Position numbers and translations under genes: made by a program. From assembly GCF_900143065.1 (NCBI RefSeq), contig NZ_FRCX01000001.1, positions 620,001 through 684,000 of the forward strand: a stretch of DNA of 64,000 nucleotides, read 5' to 3'. Within the stretch, counting starts at the first letter, position 1. Each line of letters starts with the position of its first letter. Below, in pieces: positions 17,687 to 26,501 of the stretch. This stretch comes from Duganella sacchari (GTDB lineage Bacteria > Pseudomonadota > Gammaproteobacteria > Burkholderiales > Burkholderiaceae_D). Below the pieces are notes generated by a model. That model ran no database searches and had not been told where the DNA came from. It was given only the letters and a program-made list of their open reading frames with translations.

Positions 17687-20074
17687 ATGAACAAGAAATT
17701 ATCCGCCGTGTGCTTCGCCGCGCTGAGCCTCCCCATGCTGGCCATGGCCGCCAACGTTGCTGCCGCCGTCGCCGACATGGCCGATGCCCCAGCCGTTGAA
17801 ACCGCGCCGGAAATCGAGGCAGCTGCTGCGGCGCCGATCGCGACCGTTGAAGTCGCTACCCGCAAGACCCGTTCCTCTGTAGAGCTGGGGAAGCTGGAAA
17901 TGCAGAAGATCCTGCCGGGCATCAACCCGCTCAAGGCGCTGCAAACCCTGCCCGGCGTCAGCTTCCAGACCGCCGACCCATGGGGCAATAACGAGCAAAA
18001 CCTGTCACTGTTCATCCACGGCTTCAGCGGCCAGCAGCTGGGCTACACCATGGACGGCGTACCACTGGGCGACCAGCAATACGGCAACTACAACGGCCTG
18101 TCGCCACAGCGCGCCATCACCAGCGAAAACGTCGGCAGCGTGATCCTGTCCTCGGGCGCCGGCGACCTGTCGACCGCTTCGACCAGCAACCTGGGCGGCA
18201 CCATCGAGACCTTCTCCAGCAACCCGCTGCCAAACCGCAACGTGGCCGTGCAGCAGACCGTGGGCAGCTACAAGACCTCACGTACTTTTGTCCGCTTTGA
18301 TACCGGTAACTTCGGCGACGGCAACAGCGCCTACATCTCCGGCGTGCACCACGAACAGAAAGCCTGGGACTTCGCCGGCCGCCAGGGCGGCGACCAGATC
18401 AACGCCAAATTCATCAATAACAGCAGCCTGGGCAAGCTGACCCTGTACGTCGCGTACTCGGACAAGATCGAACCGAATGAAGATAGCACCGTGCGTTCGG
18501 CCAGCGAGAAATACCAGCCGTACACCCGTCCGTTCATGTACCCGAACTTCCAGCAGGCACTGTCCTACCTGTCGGCCACCGGCGGCACGCCTGCAGCCGA
18601 CGGCAACAACTACCGCAACTACTACAGCGACGCCCAGCGTACCGACTACCTGACCTACGCCAAGTTCGACATGAACCTCGGCGAAAACACCACCTGGTCC
18701 AACCAGATCTACTACCACAATGATGACGGCGTCGGCGTGGTGGCCGGTCCGATCGGCGTGGCCGGCCTGCCGGCCCTGTTCGCGGTCTACTTCCCGGGCC
18801 AGAACCTGAAACAGGTGTTCGGCAACTCGGGCTTTGCCACCCGCACCACCGAATATGCGATCAACCGCAACGGCTGGCTGTCGACGCTGACCACCGAAAT
18901 CGGCGATCACAAGCTGCAAGGCGGCCTGTGGCTCGAGCACAACCGCTCGTCGGCCTACCGCCGCTGGTACGCGCTGGACGTCAACAATCCAAGCTCGCCG
19001 TACGACCGTCCAGGCAATCCGCTGATTACCCAGTACGGCAGCGAGATCGACAACAAGGTCGCCCAGCTGCACCTGCAGGATGAATGGCGCGTGCGTCCCG
19101 ACCTGGCACTGCAGGCCGGCTTCAAATCCAGCCTGCAATTTGCCGATGGCCAGTTCCCGGTCCAGCCGAAGAACGGCGCGATTGCCAACTCGACCGCGCT
19201 GCCAGTGGGCGAGATCATCACCAAGAAATGGTTCCTGCCGCAGATCGGCGGCCGTTGGGACATCACCGCGCAAGACCAGGCCTTCTTCAACGTGCAGAAA
19301 AACATGCGCCAGTTCGTCACCTACGGTGGTGGCGGCGCGTCGCCATGGAGCTTGTCGAGCCAGGGCGCGTTTGACCTGTTCAAGAGCACCGCCAAGCCGG
19401 AAACCTCGATCACCTACGAAGCCGGCGTACGCACCAGCCACAAGCTGGACCTGGGCGGCGTGACCGCGATTGATGGCCAGATCAACGTCTACCACGTCGA
19501 CTTCAAAGACCGCCTGCTGCAAATCAGCCCGACCTCGGTGATCTCGTCGATTATCGGCGGCAACCTGGCCGTGCTGACCAACGTCGGCAGCGTCAAGACC
19601 GATGGCGTCGACCTGTCCGGCACCGTGCACTTCGGCCGCAACTTCTCGCTGTACAACGCGCTGTCGTACAACCAGTCCAAGTATGACAACAACTACGTGA
19701 GTGGCAAAGACACCGTGCTGACCTCCGGCAAAAAAGTACCAGGCAGCCCGGAGTGGATGGACAAATTCGTCGCCACCGCCAACGTTGCCGACACCGAATT
19801 CCAGCTCATCGGCGACTACGTCGGCAAGCGCTACGCCACCTACACCAACGACCTGGAAGTATCGAGCTACTTCCTGACCAGCCTCAGCGTTTCGGGTAAA
19901 CTGCCGTTCCTGAACGGTGGCTGGCTCAAGAACGCACGCTACCGCCTGAACATCACCAACCTGACCGACCGCAAGGGCGACCTGAACGTGGTGGTAGGCG
20001 CTGCCAGCGGCACCTACAACACCTTCCCGATCGCACCGCGCCAGGGCTTCCTGACTTTGATGGCAGACTTCTGA
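17687..20074 (+). CDS. TonB-dependent receptor
   Basis: A 795-residue outer-membrane receptor: signal peptide (cleavage near AMA, about 21), an Ala-rich linker, a plug domain (about 60-200, with NPLKALQTLPGVSF and IHGFSGQQLGYTMDGVPLGD) and a 22-strand barrel ending in phenylalanine (LMADF). Its TGA overlaps the ATG of the glycerophosphodiesterase gene (TGATG), so the ligand may be an organophosphate or phospholipid head group; this is inference. It is not obviously a siderophore receptor. Confidence 0.9.
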   Translation: MNKKLSAVCFAALSLPMLAMAANVAAAVADMADAPAVETAPEIEAAAAAPIATVEVATRKTRSSVELGKLEMQKILPGINPLKALQTLPGVSFQTADPWGNNEQNLSLFIHGFSGQQLGYTMDGVPLGDQQYGNYNGLSPQRAITSENVGSVILSSGAGDLSTASTSNLGGTIETFSSNPLPNRNVAVQQTVGSYKTSRTFVRFDTGNFGDGNSAYISGVHHEQKAWDFAGRQGGDQINAKFINNSSLGKLTLYVAYSDKIEPNEDSTVRSASEKYQPYTRPFMYPNFQQALSYLSATGGTPAADGNNYRNYYSDAQRTDYLTYAKFDMNLGENTTWSNQIYYHNDDGVGVVAGPIGVAGLPALFAVYFPGQNLKQVFGNSGFATRTTEYAINRNGWLSTLTTEIGDHKLQGGLWLEHNRSSAYRRWYALDVNNPSSPYDRPGNPLITQYGSEIDNKVAQLHLQDEWRVRPDLALQAGFKSSLQFADGQFPVQPKNGAIANSTALPVGEIITKKWFLPQIGGRWDITAQDQAFFNVQKNMRQFVTYGGGGASPWSLSSQGAFDLFKSTAKPETSITYEAGVRTSHKLDLGGVTAIDGQINVYHVDFKDRLLQISPTSVISSIIGGNLAVLTNVGSVKTDGVDLSGTVHFGRNFSLYNALSYNQSKYDNNYVSGKDTVLTSGKKVPGSPEWMDKFVATANVADTEFQLIGDYVGKRYATYTNDLEVSSYFLTSLSVSGKLPFLNGGWLKNARYRLNITNLTDRKGDLNVVVGAASGTYNTFPIAPRQGFLTLMADF

Positions 20075-21264
20075 TGAACAAACTGATCTTGCCTGCGCGG
20101 CTGTCACGCCGCGGCTTCATCCAGACGGCAGCTGCGGCTGCCGGCGCCTCGCTGCTGCTGCCCGCAGCGTCAGTGCTGGCAGCGGGCATGTCGCCAGCGC
20201 TGCCGCCCGCCGACCTGTCCGGCCTGCCGGGCATCGCACCGGTGGGCGCCGGCAATGGCCGTCCGCTGGTGTTCGGTCACCGTGGCGCCAGCGCGCTGCG
20301 TCCCGAGCACACACTGGCCTCCTACGCCAAAGCGATTGCCGATGACGCCGACTATATCGAACCCGACCTGGTCAGCACCAAGGACGGCGCGCTGGTGGCG
20401 CGCCACGAAGCCTTCCTGAGCGAAACCACCGACATCGCCAGCCATCCCGAATTTGCCAGCCGCAAGACGCGCAAAACCATCGACGGCGAAACGCACGAAG
20501 GCTGGTTCGTAGACGACTTCACGCTGGCCGAACTGAAAACCCTGCGCGCCATCGAACGCATTCCGCAATACCGTCCCGGCAGCGCGCAGTACAACGGCAT
20601 GTTCCAGGTGCTGACGTTTGAAGAAATCATCGACTTCGTGGCGGCGGAATCGGCCGCGCGCGGCCGCATCATCGGCATCGTGCCCGAGCTCAAGCACTCG
20701 ACCTACTTTGCCAGCGTCGGCCTGCCGCTGGAAGACCGCTTCCTGTCCATCCTGGGCGCGCACGACTACACCCGCCGCAACCCGGTGGAAATCCAGTCGT
20801 TCGAAATCGCCAACCTGAAATACCTGCGCGGCAAGCTGGGCCGCCGTGCCAACCTGCGCCTGATGCAGCTGGTGATCGGTGAGAACGTGCGGCCGATGGA
20901 CGTGGCCGCCGCCGGCGGCACACTGACGTTTGCCCAGATGTGCACGCCAGCAGGCCTGCGCGACATCGCCCAGTACGCCGACGTCGTCGCACCGCCAACG
21001 CGCAGCATCATCCCGCTGAAAAAAGACGGCACGCTGGACCAGCCGTCGTCGCTGGTGCAAGACGCCCACCAAGCCGGCCTGCGCGTCGAGCCGTGGACCT
21101 TCCGTCCGGAGAACCACTTCCTGGCGGCCGACTTCCGCAACAGCGCAGGCGACGCCGCCCGCAACGAAGCGGGCTCCATCGCCGAAATCAAACGCTACAT
21201 CGCCGCCGGCATCGACGGCCTCTTCACCGACGACCCCGCCCTGGGCCGCGCCGCCCTTGCCTGA
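20074..21264 (+). CDS. Glycerophosphodiester phosphodiesterase, Tat-exported
   Basis: A 396-residue GlpQ-like enzyme that splits glycerophosphodiesters into glycerol 3-phosphate and an alcohol. The N-terminus has a twin-arginine motif SRRGF at 11-15 and a hydrophobic Ala/Leu stretch. The GDPD motifs are HRGASALRPEHT (H69, R70, E78), YIEPDLV (E96, D98) and the catalytic ARHE (H111). It is translationally coupled to the TonB receptor, so diester uptake and cleavage are probably linked. The stop codon lies at the edge of a long hairpin shared with the convergent kinase gene. Confidence 0.9.
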   Translation: MNKLILPARLSRRGFIQTAAAAAGASLLLPAASVLAAGMSPALPPADLSGLPGIAPVGAGNGRPLVFGHRGASALRPEHTLASYAKAIADDADYIEPDLVSTKDGALVARHEAFLSETTDIASHPEFASRKTRKTIDGETHEGWFVDDFTLAELKTLRAIERIPQYRPGSAQYNGMFQVLTFEEIIDFVAAESAARGRIIGIVPELKHSTYFASVGLPLEDRFLSILGAHDYTRRNPVEIQSFEIANLKYLRGKLGRRANLRLMQLVIGENVRPMDVAAAGGTLTFAQMCTPAGLRDIAQYADVVAPPTRSIIPLKKDGTLDQPSSLVQDAHQAGLRVEPWTFRPENHFLAADFRNSAGDAARNEAGSIAEIKRYIAAGIDGLFTDDPALGRAALA

Positions 21265-21359
21265 ACTCCGGGGTCAGGTCCGTCATTTCTACACGAGCCC
21301 ATCTGTAGGTCACGCTACGGCTGGGCTCGTGTTCAATTGGCGGACCTGACCCCGGAGTT
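21264..21359. repeat. Long imperfect hairpin, REP/REPIN-like, between convergent genes
   Basis: Outer arms AACTCCGGGGTCAGGTCCG (21264-21282) and the exact complement (21341-21359) enclose a second exact pair, ACACGAGCCCA (21291-21301) and TGGGCTCGTGT (21322-21332), and a small inner stem CTGTAG/CTACGG. The end motif TCCGGGGTCAG is shared with the hairpin at 56828-56921. Both copies sit exactly between convergent genes. This one overlaps the end of the kinase gene, so it is coding on the minus strand. Confidence 0.85.
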
Positions 21360-22731
21360 GGACCGTGGCGCGCAGGCCGCCGCCTTCGGCATCGTCGAGG
21401 TGGATCTGGCCGTTGTGGCTGGCGGCGACGGCGGCGGCGATGGCCAGGCCCAGGCCGCTGCCGCTCTGGGTTTGCTGGGGATCGCGGAAGAAGCGGTCGA
21501 ATACGCGTTCACGCAGTTCGGGCGCTATGCCAGGTCCCTGGTCTTCCACCGATAATGTCGCCGCACCTGCCGTGCCGGTCACGCTGACGCGTACCACGCC
21601 GTCTTTCGGGCTGTATTTGATGGCGTTCTCGACCAGGTTGTCGATCAGTGACACCAGGCTTTCGCGCTGCCCCATGATGCACACCGGCTCGGCCACCGTG
21701 AGCTCGAGTTCGACGTTGTTGCGCGAGGCCAGCATCGACAGCATCGCCAGCCGGTCCTGCACCAGCGCGTCCAGCGCGACGTCGGCGTGCGGCTCGCTGT
21801 CGGTGGCGTCGCTGCGCATCAGTTGCAGCAATTGCCCGACCAGGCGCCCGGCGCGGTTGCCGCTGCTGAGGATGCCCTTTAACAGTTCGCGCTGCACCGG
21901 ATGGCCGGTCTGCCCCTGCAGCGCTTCCGCATGCACGCGCATGGCGGCCAACGGTGTGCGCAATTCATGCGCGGCGTCGGCAATGAAGCTGCGCTCGCGC
22001 TGCGCACTCTGGCCGACCCGTTGCAGCAAGGCGTTGATGCTGTCCACCATGGCCGCCAGTTCGCGATGCGGTGTCTTGGAGGTCAGCGGCGTCAGGTCCG
22101 CCGGCCCGCGCGCCGCGACTTCCTGCGCCACCTGCCGCCATGGCCGCATCGCCAGCCGGATCGACAGCCACGCCGGCAATGGCAGTAGCGGCAAGCTGAT
22201 CAGCAACGGCGCCAGGAAAAAGCCACGTGAATTAATCGTCAGGAATAAGTTAAACCAGGCCACCGGCGCGGCAAACATCACCACCGTGCCGGTCTTCGCC
22301 GCACGAAAGGCCCGGCCGCGAAACCGCTCGCCCTTGATATACATGGTTTCCAGGCCATGGTCAGGATCGGGCTGCAAATTGGTGGGCGCCCCCGGTGTCG
22401 CATACACCAGCCGCCCGCCCTCCCAGACCAGCAGCACCGGTCCCAGATCCGGCAGGCCACTGTCGTCGAACTGCTCGCGCAGGGCGCTGTCGATGAGCGA
22501 CAGTGTCGCATGCTGCTGCTCAGGGCGGTCCGCCAGGTTATCGGCCACGGCCAGCACCGTCTCGCCGGTCTTTGACGCGTTCAGATAGGATGAGGTATCG
22601 CCGCCCTGATGCAGGATGATGGCAATGACGCCGCTCCACATCAGCAGCACCAGCAGCACCTGGGCCACCATCATGCGGCGCACCAGCGTCGGCTCGACCA
22701 GCACGCGCCAGCAGCGCTTTAAGGCATTCAT
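21310..22731 (-). CDS. Two-component sensor histidine kinase
   Basis: A 473-residue inner-membrane kinase: membrane helix at about 20-41, periplasmic domain to about 165, second helix to about 192, HAMP, phosphoacceptor H255 in FIADAAHELRTP, N box (IDNLVENAIKYSP), and G boxes (DQGPGI, GSGLGLAI). This is the QseC/PmrB-like group. ATG at 22731 overlaps the TGA of the regulator gene. The last 16 codons lie inside the hairpin at 21264-21359, so the C-terminal tail was probably acquired when that element landed and replaced the original stop. Confidence 0.92.
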   Translation of the reverse strand: MNALKRCWRVLVEPTLVRRMMVAQVLLVLLMWSGVIAIILHQGGDTSSYLNASKTGETVLAVADNLADRPEQQHATLSLIDSALREQFDDSGLPDLGPVLLVWEGGRLVYATPGAPTNLQPDPDHGLETMYIKGERFRGRAFRAAKTGTVVMFAAPVAWFNLFLTINSRGFFLAPLLISLPLLPLPAWLSIRLAMRPWRQVAQEVAARGPADLTPLTSKTPHRELAAMVDSINALLQRVGQSAQRERSFIADAAHELRTPLAAMRVHAEALQGQTGHPVQRELLKGILSSGNRAGRLVGQLLQLMRSDATDSEPHADVALDALVQDRLAMLSMLASRNNVELELTVAEPVCIMGQRESLVSLIDNLVENAIKYSPKDGVVRVSVTGTAGAATLSVEDQGPGIAPELRERVFDRFFRDPQQTQSGSGLGLAIAAAVAASHNGQIHLDDAEGGGLRATVQLRGQVRQLNTSPAVA

Positions 22732-23423
22732 GGCGCGCCGCCCGGCACCTGCAGATCAATCACATAACCGACGCCGCGCACGGTGCGGATATAGCCGTCG
22801 CCGATCTTGCGCCGCAGATTGGCCATGTGCACGTCCAGCGAATTGGAGGCGTTGGTCTGGCTACCCGGCAGCGTCTGCTCTTCCAGCACGCGCCGCGTCA
22901 GTACGCGGTCGGCGCGCATCATCAGCATTTTCAGCAGCGCGTATTCGCTGGCGGTGAGATCAGTGGCACGGCCGCCGACGCTGACGCGCCGCGTTGGCGC
23001 ATGCAGGCTCAGGCCGCGTATTTCGATGGTCTCGCCATCGAAGCCATAGCTACGCCGCGCCAAAGCCCGCACGCGCGACAGCAGCTCGGCCAGCACAAAC
23101 GGCTTGACCAGATAGTCGTCCGCGCCGCCATCGAGTCCGCTCAGGCGGTCGTTGACGGAGTCGCGTGCGCTCAGGATCAGCACCGGCAGCCCGACCGCCG
23201 CGTCGCCCTGCGCACGGTTGCGGCGCAGCCTGGCCAGCAGTTGCAGGCCATCGCCGTCCGGCAGTCCCAGGTCCAGCAGCACCAGGTCGCAGCCGTCGCT
23301 GTCCAGGCTGCGGCTGGCGTCGTCCAGCGTCCGCACCCACACCACGTCCATGCCCTGCTCGGTCAAGGCGATCCGCACGCCGTTGCCCAGGTCGAGGTCG
23401 TCTTCTATCAGTAGAATTTTCAT
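22728..23423 (-). CDS. OmpR-family response regulator
   Basis: A 231-residue regulator with receiver aspartate D51 (LVLLDLGLPDG), acidic pair E7-D8-D9, switch Lys in the YLVKPF motif near 100, and a C-terminal winged helix (about 125-225, RRKIGDGYIRTVRGVGYV). The start at 23423 is the natural one. It is upstream of and coupled to the kinase, and divergent from the mipA-like gene. Direct repeats at 23470-23508 are its likely binding site. Confidence 0.93.
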   Translation of the reverse strand: MKILLIEDDLDLGNGVRIALTEQGMDVVWVRTLDDASRSLDSDGCDLVLLDLGLPDGDGLQLLARLRRNRAQGDAAVGLPVLILSARDSVNDRLSGLDGGADDYLVKPFVLAELLSRVRALARRSYGFDGETIEIRGLSLHAPTRRVSVGGRATDLTASEYALLKMLMMRADRVLTRRVLEEQTLPGSQTNASNSLDVHMANLRRKIGDGYIRTVRGVGYVIDLQVPGGAP

Positions 23424-23469
23424 GGCGCTATTAAAGCACGGCAATCTGAAGATCAGCTAAAGCCGCCCT

Positions 23470-23508
23470 CTTCATGTTTTCTTCATCAAAAGCTCAGGGA
23501 GTCTTCAT
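23470..23508. promoter_or_regulatory. CTTCAT direct repeats, candidate response-regulator box
   Basis: CTTCAT occurs at 23470-23475, 23481-23486 and 23503-23508; the first two are five bases apart (11-base period) and the third is two periods further. CTTCAT-N5-CTTCAT has the same layout as PmrA/OmpR-family boxes. It lies in the 156-base divergent gap between the regulator and the MipA-like gene, so it could control both. Confidence 0.6.
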
Positions 23509-23579
23509 GGCAGTTGTTAATACTGCACGCAGTCAACCGGGCCGATGTGGCACCGGTTCTATCTTGAAATGGATAAACT

Positions 23580-24365
23580 ATGAAGAAGCACCCTTCCCTG
23601 ATGCTCGGCGCCGTCTGCCTGCTGAGTGCCGCCAGCGCCTGCGCCGCCGAACCGGATGGCCAGTTTGCCGTTGGCGGCGGCATCGGCGCCGGTCCGCGCT
23701 ACGCCGGCTCCGACCGCAATGTGGTCTCGCCCGTGATCGTGCTGGACTACACCCACGCCAGCGGATTTTTCGCCAGCTCGCTGCGCGGTGTCGGCTACGG
23801 TTACCAGGCTGGTCCTTTTACCTATAGCACGGCGCTGGGCTATCGCGGCGAACGCAAGGAAAAGAATGAAAAAGCCCTGTTCGGCAACAATGGCAGTGAA
23901 GAACTGAAAGGCATGGGCGACGTCAAGGGCAACGCCAGCGCCATCGTCAGCATCGGCATCAAGCCCCTGCCTATCCTGGAATTCAACGTCAGCGCCGACG
24001 TTCCGCTGTCGCAGCGCGAAAATGGCAAGACCATCCACACCGGCATCACCGCGCAGTTGCTGGATGGCCGCAATGACACGCTGTCGCTGTCGGCCGGCGC
24101 CGGCTTTGCCGACAGCAAATACGCGCAAACCTACCACGGTGTCACGGCCCAGCAGGCGCTCACCTCCAACTTCAAGGCCTTCACGCCCAAGTCCGGCCTG
24201 TACGAAGCCAACCTCATGCTGACCTGGCAGCACAAATTCAGCAACCAGTGGAGTGTGACCGCGCTGGCCGGCGCCAACACCCTGCTGCGCGACGCCTCCA
24301 AGAGTCCGCTGACCAAGCGCAAAACCAGCCCCGCCGGCGGCTTCTATGTCAGTTACCTCTATTGA
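23580..24365 (+). CDS. MipA/OmpV family outer-membrane protein
   Basis: A 261-residue protein with a signal peptide (cleavage near CAA, about 23), then amphipathic beta-strands typical of MipA/OmpV: GGGIGAGPRYAGSD at the mature N-terminus, repeated aromatic strands and a final GGFYVSYLY. Family members act as scaffolds for peptidoglycan enzymes or as porins. It is divergent from a two-component system, a common arrangement in which the regulator controls the MipA gene. Confidence 0.87.
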   Translation: MKKHPSLMLGAVCLLSAASACAAEPDGQFAVGGGIGAGPRYAGSDRNVVSPVIVLDYTHASGFFASSLRGVGYGYQAGPFTYSTALGYRGERKEKNEKALFGNNGSEELKGMGDVKGNASAIVSIGIKPLPILEFNVSADVPLSQRENGKTIHTGITAQLLDGRNDTLSLSAGAGFADSKYAQTYHGVTAQQALTSNFKAFTPKSGLYEANLMLTWQHKFSNQWSVTALAGANTLLRDASKSPLTKRKTSPAGGFYVSYLY

Positions 24366-25302
24366 GCCGATTGCACTGAGCGCCGGACTGTCTGGTTACA
24401 GCGGTCTGGTCTGGTTGCGCGAGTGGGTCAAACTCTACGCCCGCGCACATTGGCATCGCGCGGCCACGCATGCGTGGCTGACGCAACTGTCGGCGCAGCC
24501 GCTGCTGACGGAGCTGCTGCGCACCCAGCCCCGGCTGGTACACAAAATCTACCGCCCCTACTTCAGCACCACGCTGACGCATGCGCAGCGCATCGATGTG
24601 CTGACGGCACATTACCGTTTCATTGCCGCGCAAGGCCTGGGCAGTATCGTGCGGCGTGCCGCAAGAGGGCCGCTGCACCTGGGCAGCGTCAAGGGAAAGT
24701 CCGGCACCGCCTATGTGATGCAGCTATGCGCCATCAGCGCACTCGAACGTGAAGGCGAACTGGTGCTGCAACTGCTGGACAACGAAGGCCTGCTGTACTC
24801 CGCCGCGTTCTGCTTCCTGCGCGACGGCATGCAGATGCAGGTCGGTCTGGCCTGCGTGCAAGGCCCCAACTATGGCGACCGCCAGGCACGGGTACGCGCA
24901 GCCACGCGCGACCTGGACGGTTTGCGGCCCAAGAGCCTGATGGTCAAGCTGGTGGAACAATGGGGACGCGACCATGGCTGCCGCAGCATGCTGCTGGTCG
25001 GTAATGGCAATCGCCCCGTGCATAGCGCCATCCGGCAAGGCAAGGTGCACGCCGACTACGATGCCTTGTGGTGCGAGCTTGGCGCCCAACGCCGCAGCGA
25101 CGGCAATTTCGTGCTGCCTTGTGACGGCCACTTGCCTGCTACCGCCAAAGGCCGCCAGCGTCATGCCATGGCCATGGCGTTTTGCGACACCATGCGCAGC
25201 GGTCTGCAAGGACAGAAACATCTGCACGCCATCATGACACTGGCCGCCGACTGGACCCACGATTTGTGCGATCCCGTCGGCGGCCAGCAGAGAGGAGCCT
25301 GA
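24346..25302 (+). CDS. VirK/YbjX family protein (DUF535)
   Basis: A 318-residue soluble protein with DUF535 features: a basic helical N-terminus (WLREWVKLYARAHW), an LHLGSVKGKSGTAYVMQLC core and an LVGNGNRPVHS-like region. In Salmonella and Shigella, VirK/YbjX helps resist antimicrobial peptides and supports envelope functions; the mechanism is not known. The ATG at 24346 overlaps the end of the mipA-like gene by 20 bases, so both are likely targets of the adjacent two-component system. Confidence 0.85.
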   Translation: MSVTSIEPIALSAGLSGYSGLVWLREWVKLYARAHWHRAATHAWLTQLSAQPLLTELLRTQPRLVHKIYRPYFSTTLTHAQRIDVLTAHYRFIAAQGLGSIVRRAARGPLHLGSVKGKSGTAYVMQLCAISALEREGELVLQLLDNEGLLYSAAFCFLRDGMQMQVGLACVQGPNYGDRQARVRAATRDLDGLRPKSLMVKLVEQWGRDHGCRSMLLVGNGNRPVHSAIRQGKVHADYDALWCELGAQRRSDGNFVLPCDGHLPATAKGRQRHAMAMAFCDTMRSGLQGQKHLHAIMTLAADWTHDLCDPVGGQQRGA

Positions 25303-25306
25303 CGAT

Positions 25307-26491
25307 TTAGCGGCTGGCTTGACGGCTGGCGTCTGCCGCTTTCGGCAGCGCTGCCGTCATGTCGTTCCAGCTTTGAGGCTGTGGCTTGTTACGTTCGCGC
25401 ACGCCGAAGAAGCTCACCACCAGTTCGCCGTTGTGGTCGAAGAACTCCACCGACGTCACACCGGCGCGCTTGATGACGTAGCCGCTATGGAAGGCCTTGT
25501 CGCGCAGGTGCAGGTTGAACTCCGGGTCCAGCACGTTGAAGTAGCCGCCCGCTTCCTGTACCTTGCCGACCTTGCCGCTGTAGATCTGGATCGTCGCGTC
25601 ATTGCCCAGGAAGGCCATGATGTCGAGCTTCTGCTTGGCCGACTCTTCCAGCAGCTGGCGCACCGCTTGCGGCGTGATGCGCTGCACCTTGTCCGGCGGT
25701 CCCAGGCGCAGCGACTGCTCGCGCGACATGCCGAATTCCGTCACCAGGCGGTTGAACTGGTGCACATCGTTGAGCTCATTCCACGCCATCTGGTATTCCT
25801 TGACGTCGATCGTGCTGTCCGGCTTTTCCGCCGGCCTGACCGGCGCCGCCGCCACTTTCAGCTCGGCGCTTTGCTCCGGGTTGCGGAAGTCGGCCACGAT
25901 CTTGTCGAACACGGCCACGCCTTCATCGCTCTTCACGTACAGCTTGTGCGCGGCATTGCCGCTCTGGTCGAAGAACTGCAGGCTGCGCGAGACGACGCCG
26001 TCCTTGCCTGGCTGGGCTACCGCAAACGCATACTTCCAGTTCTTGAAGGTGAAGCGCAGGTCGATCTCGCCGCCCAGGTAGCCGCCGGCGATGTTACGCA
26101 TGCGCGCTTCGCGTTCCTTTTCCTTGTCCGCGTCCAGGCCGGTGATTTCTTCCTGCGGTTTCAGGCGCATCGCCACGCCGGTGCGTTCAATCACGCCGTT
26201 CTCGTTGCGGGTCAGCGCCATGACCTTGCCCAGGTCCAGCGCACGGCGCATGATTTCGCGCGGCACGTTATCGCCTTCCTGCAGGCGGATCACGGTCTTG
26301 CCGATGCCGGTGGACGCCAGCAGTTCCGCTTCCGACACGTTCAGCTTGGCAGCGGCGTCGCGCAGCGCCAGCTTGGGTTGCTCGGTGCGCAGCGCATCGT
26401 AGCGCTCCGCCAGACTGGCTGCACCCGCCGGCAGAGCGGAGATCAGCAAGGCGCCGGTCAGCGCCAGGGCAAATCGATGGTGGGGTTTCAT
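25307..26491 (-). CDS. HemS/HmuS-like hemin-handling protein with signal peptide
   Basis: A 394-residue protein with the two tandem HemS/ChuS repeats (about 85-205 and 260-370). The proximal haem ligand is expected at H244 in NDVHQF, equivalent to H196 of HemS. Typical HmuS proteins are cytoplasmic and about 345 residues long; this one starts with a convincing signal peptide (MKPHHRFALALTGALL..., AGA cleavage near 24) and has extra charged sequence around 112-132. It follows the haem receptor by ten bases. It may bind or deliver haem in the periplasm rather than degrade it in the cytoplasm. Confidence 0.82.
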   Translation of the reverse strand: MKPHHRFALALTGALLISALPAGAASLAERYDALRTEQPKLALRDAAAKLNVSEAELLASTGIGKTVIRLQEGDNVPREIMRRALDLGKVMALTRNENGVIERTGVAMRLKPQEEITGLDADKEKEREARMRNIAGGYLGGEIDLRFTFKNWKYAFAVAQPGKDGVVSRSLQFFDQSGNAAHKLYVKSDEGVAVFDKIVADFRNPEQSAELKVAAAPVRPAEKPDSTIDVKEYQMAWNELNDVHQFNRLVTEFGMSREQSLRLGPPDKVQRITPQAVRQLLEESAKQKLDIMAFLGNDATIQIYSGKVGKVQEAGGYFNVLDPEFNLHLRDKAFHSGYVIKRAGVTSVEFFDHNGELVVSFFGVRERNKPQPQSWNDMTAALPKAADASRQASR

Positions 26492-26501
26492 GGCTAGCTC
26501 C

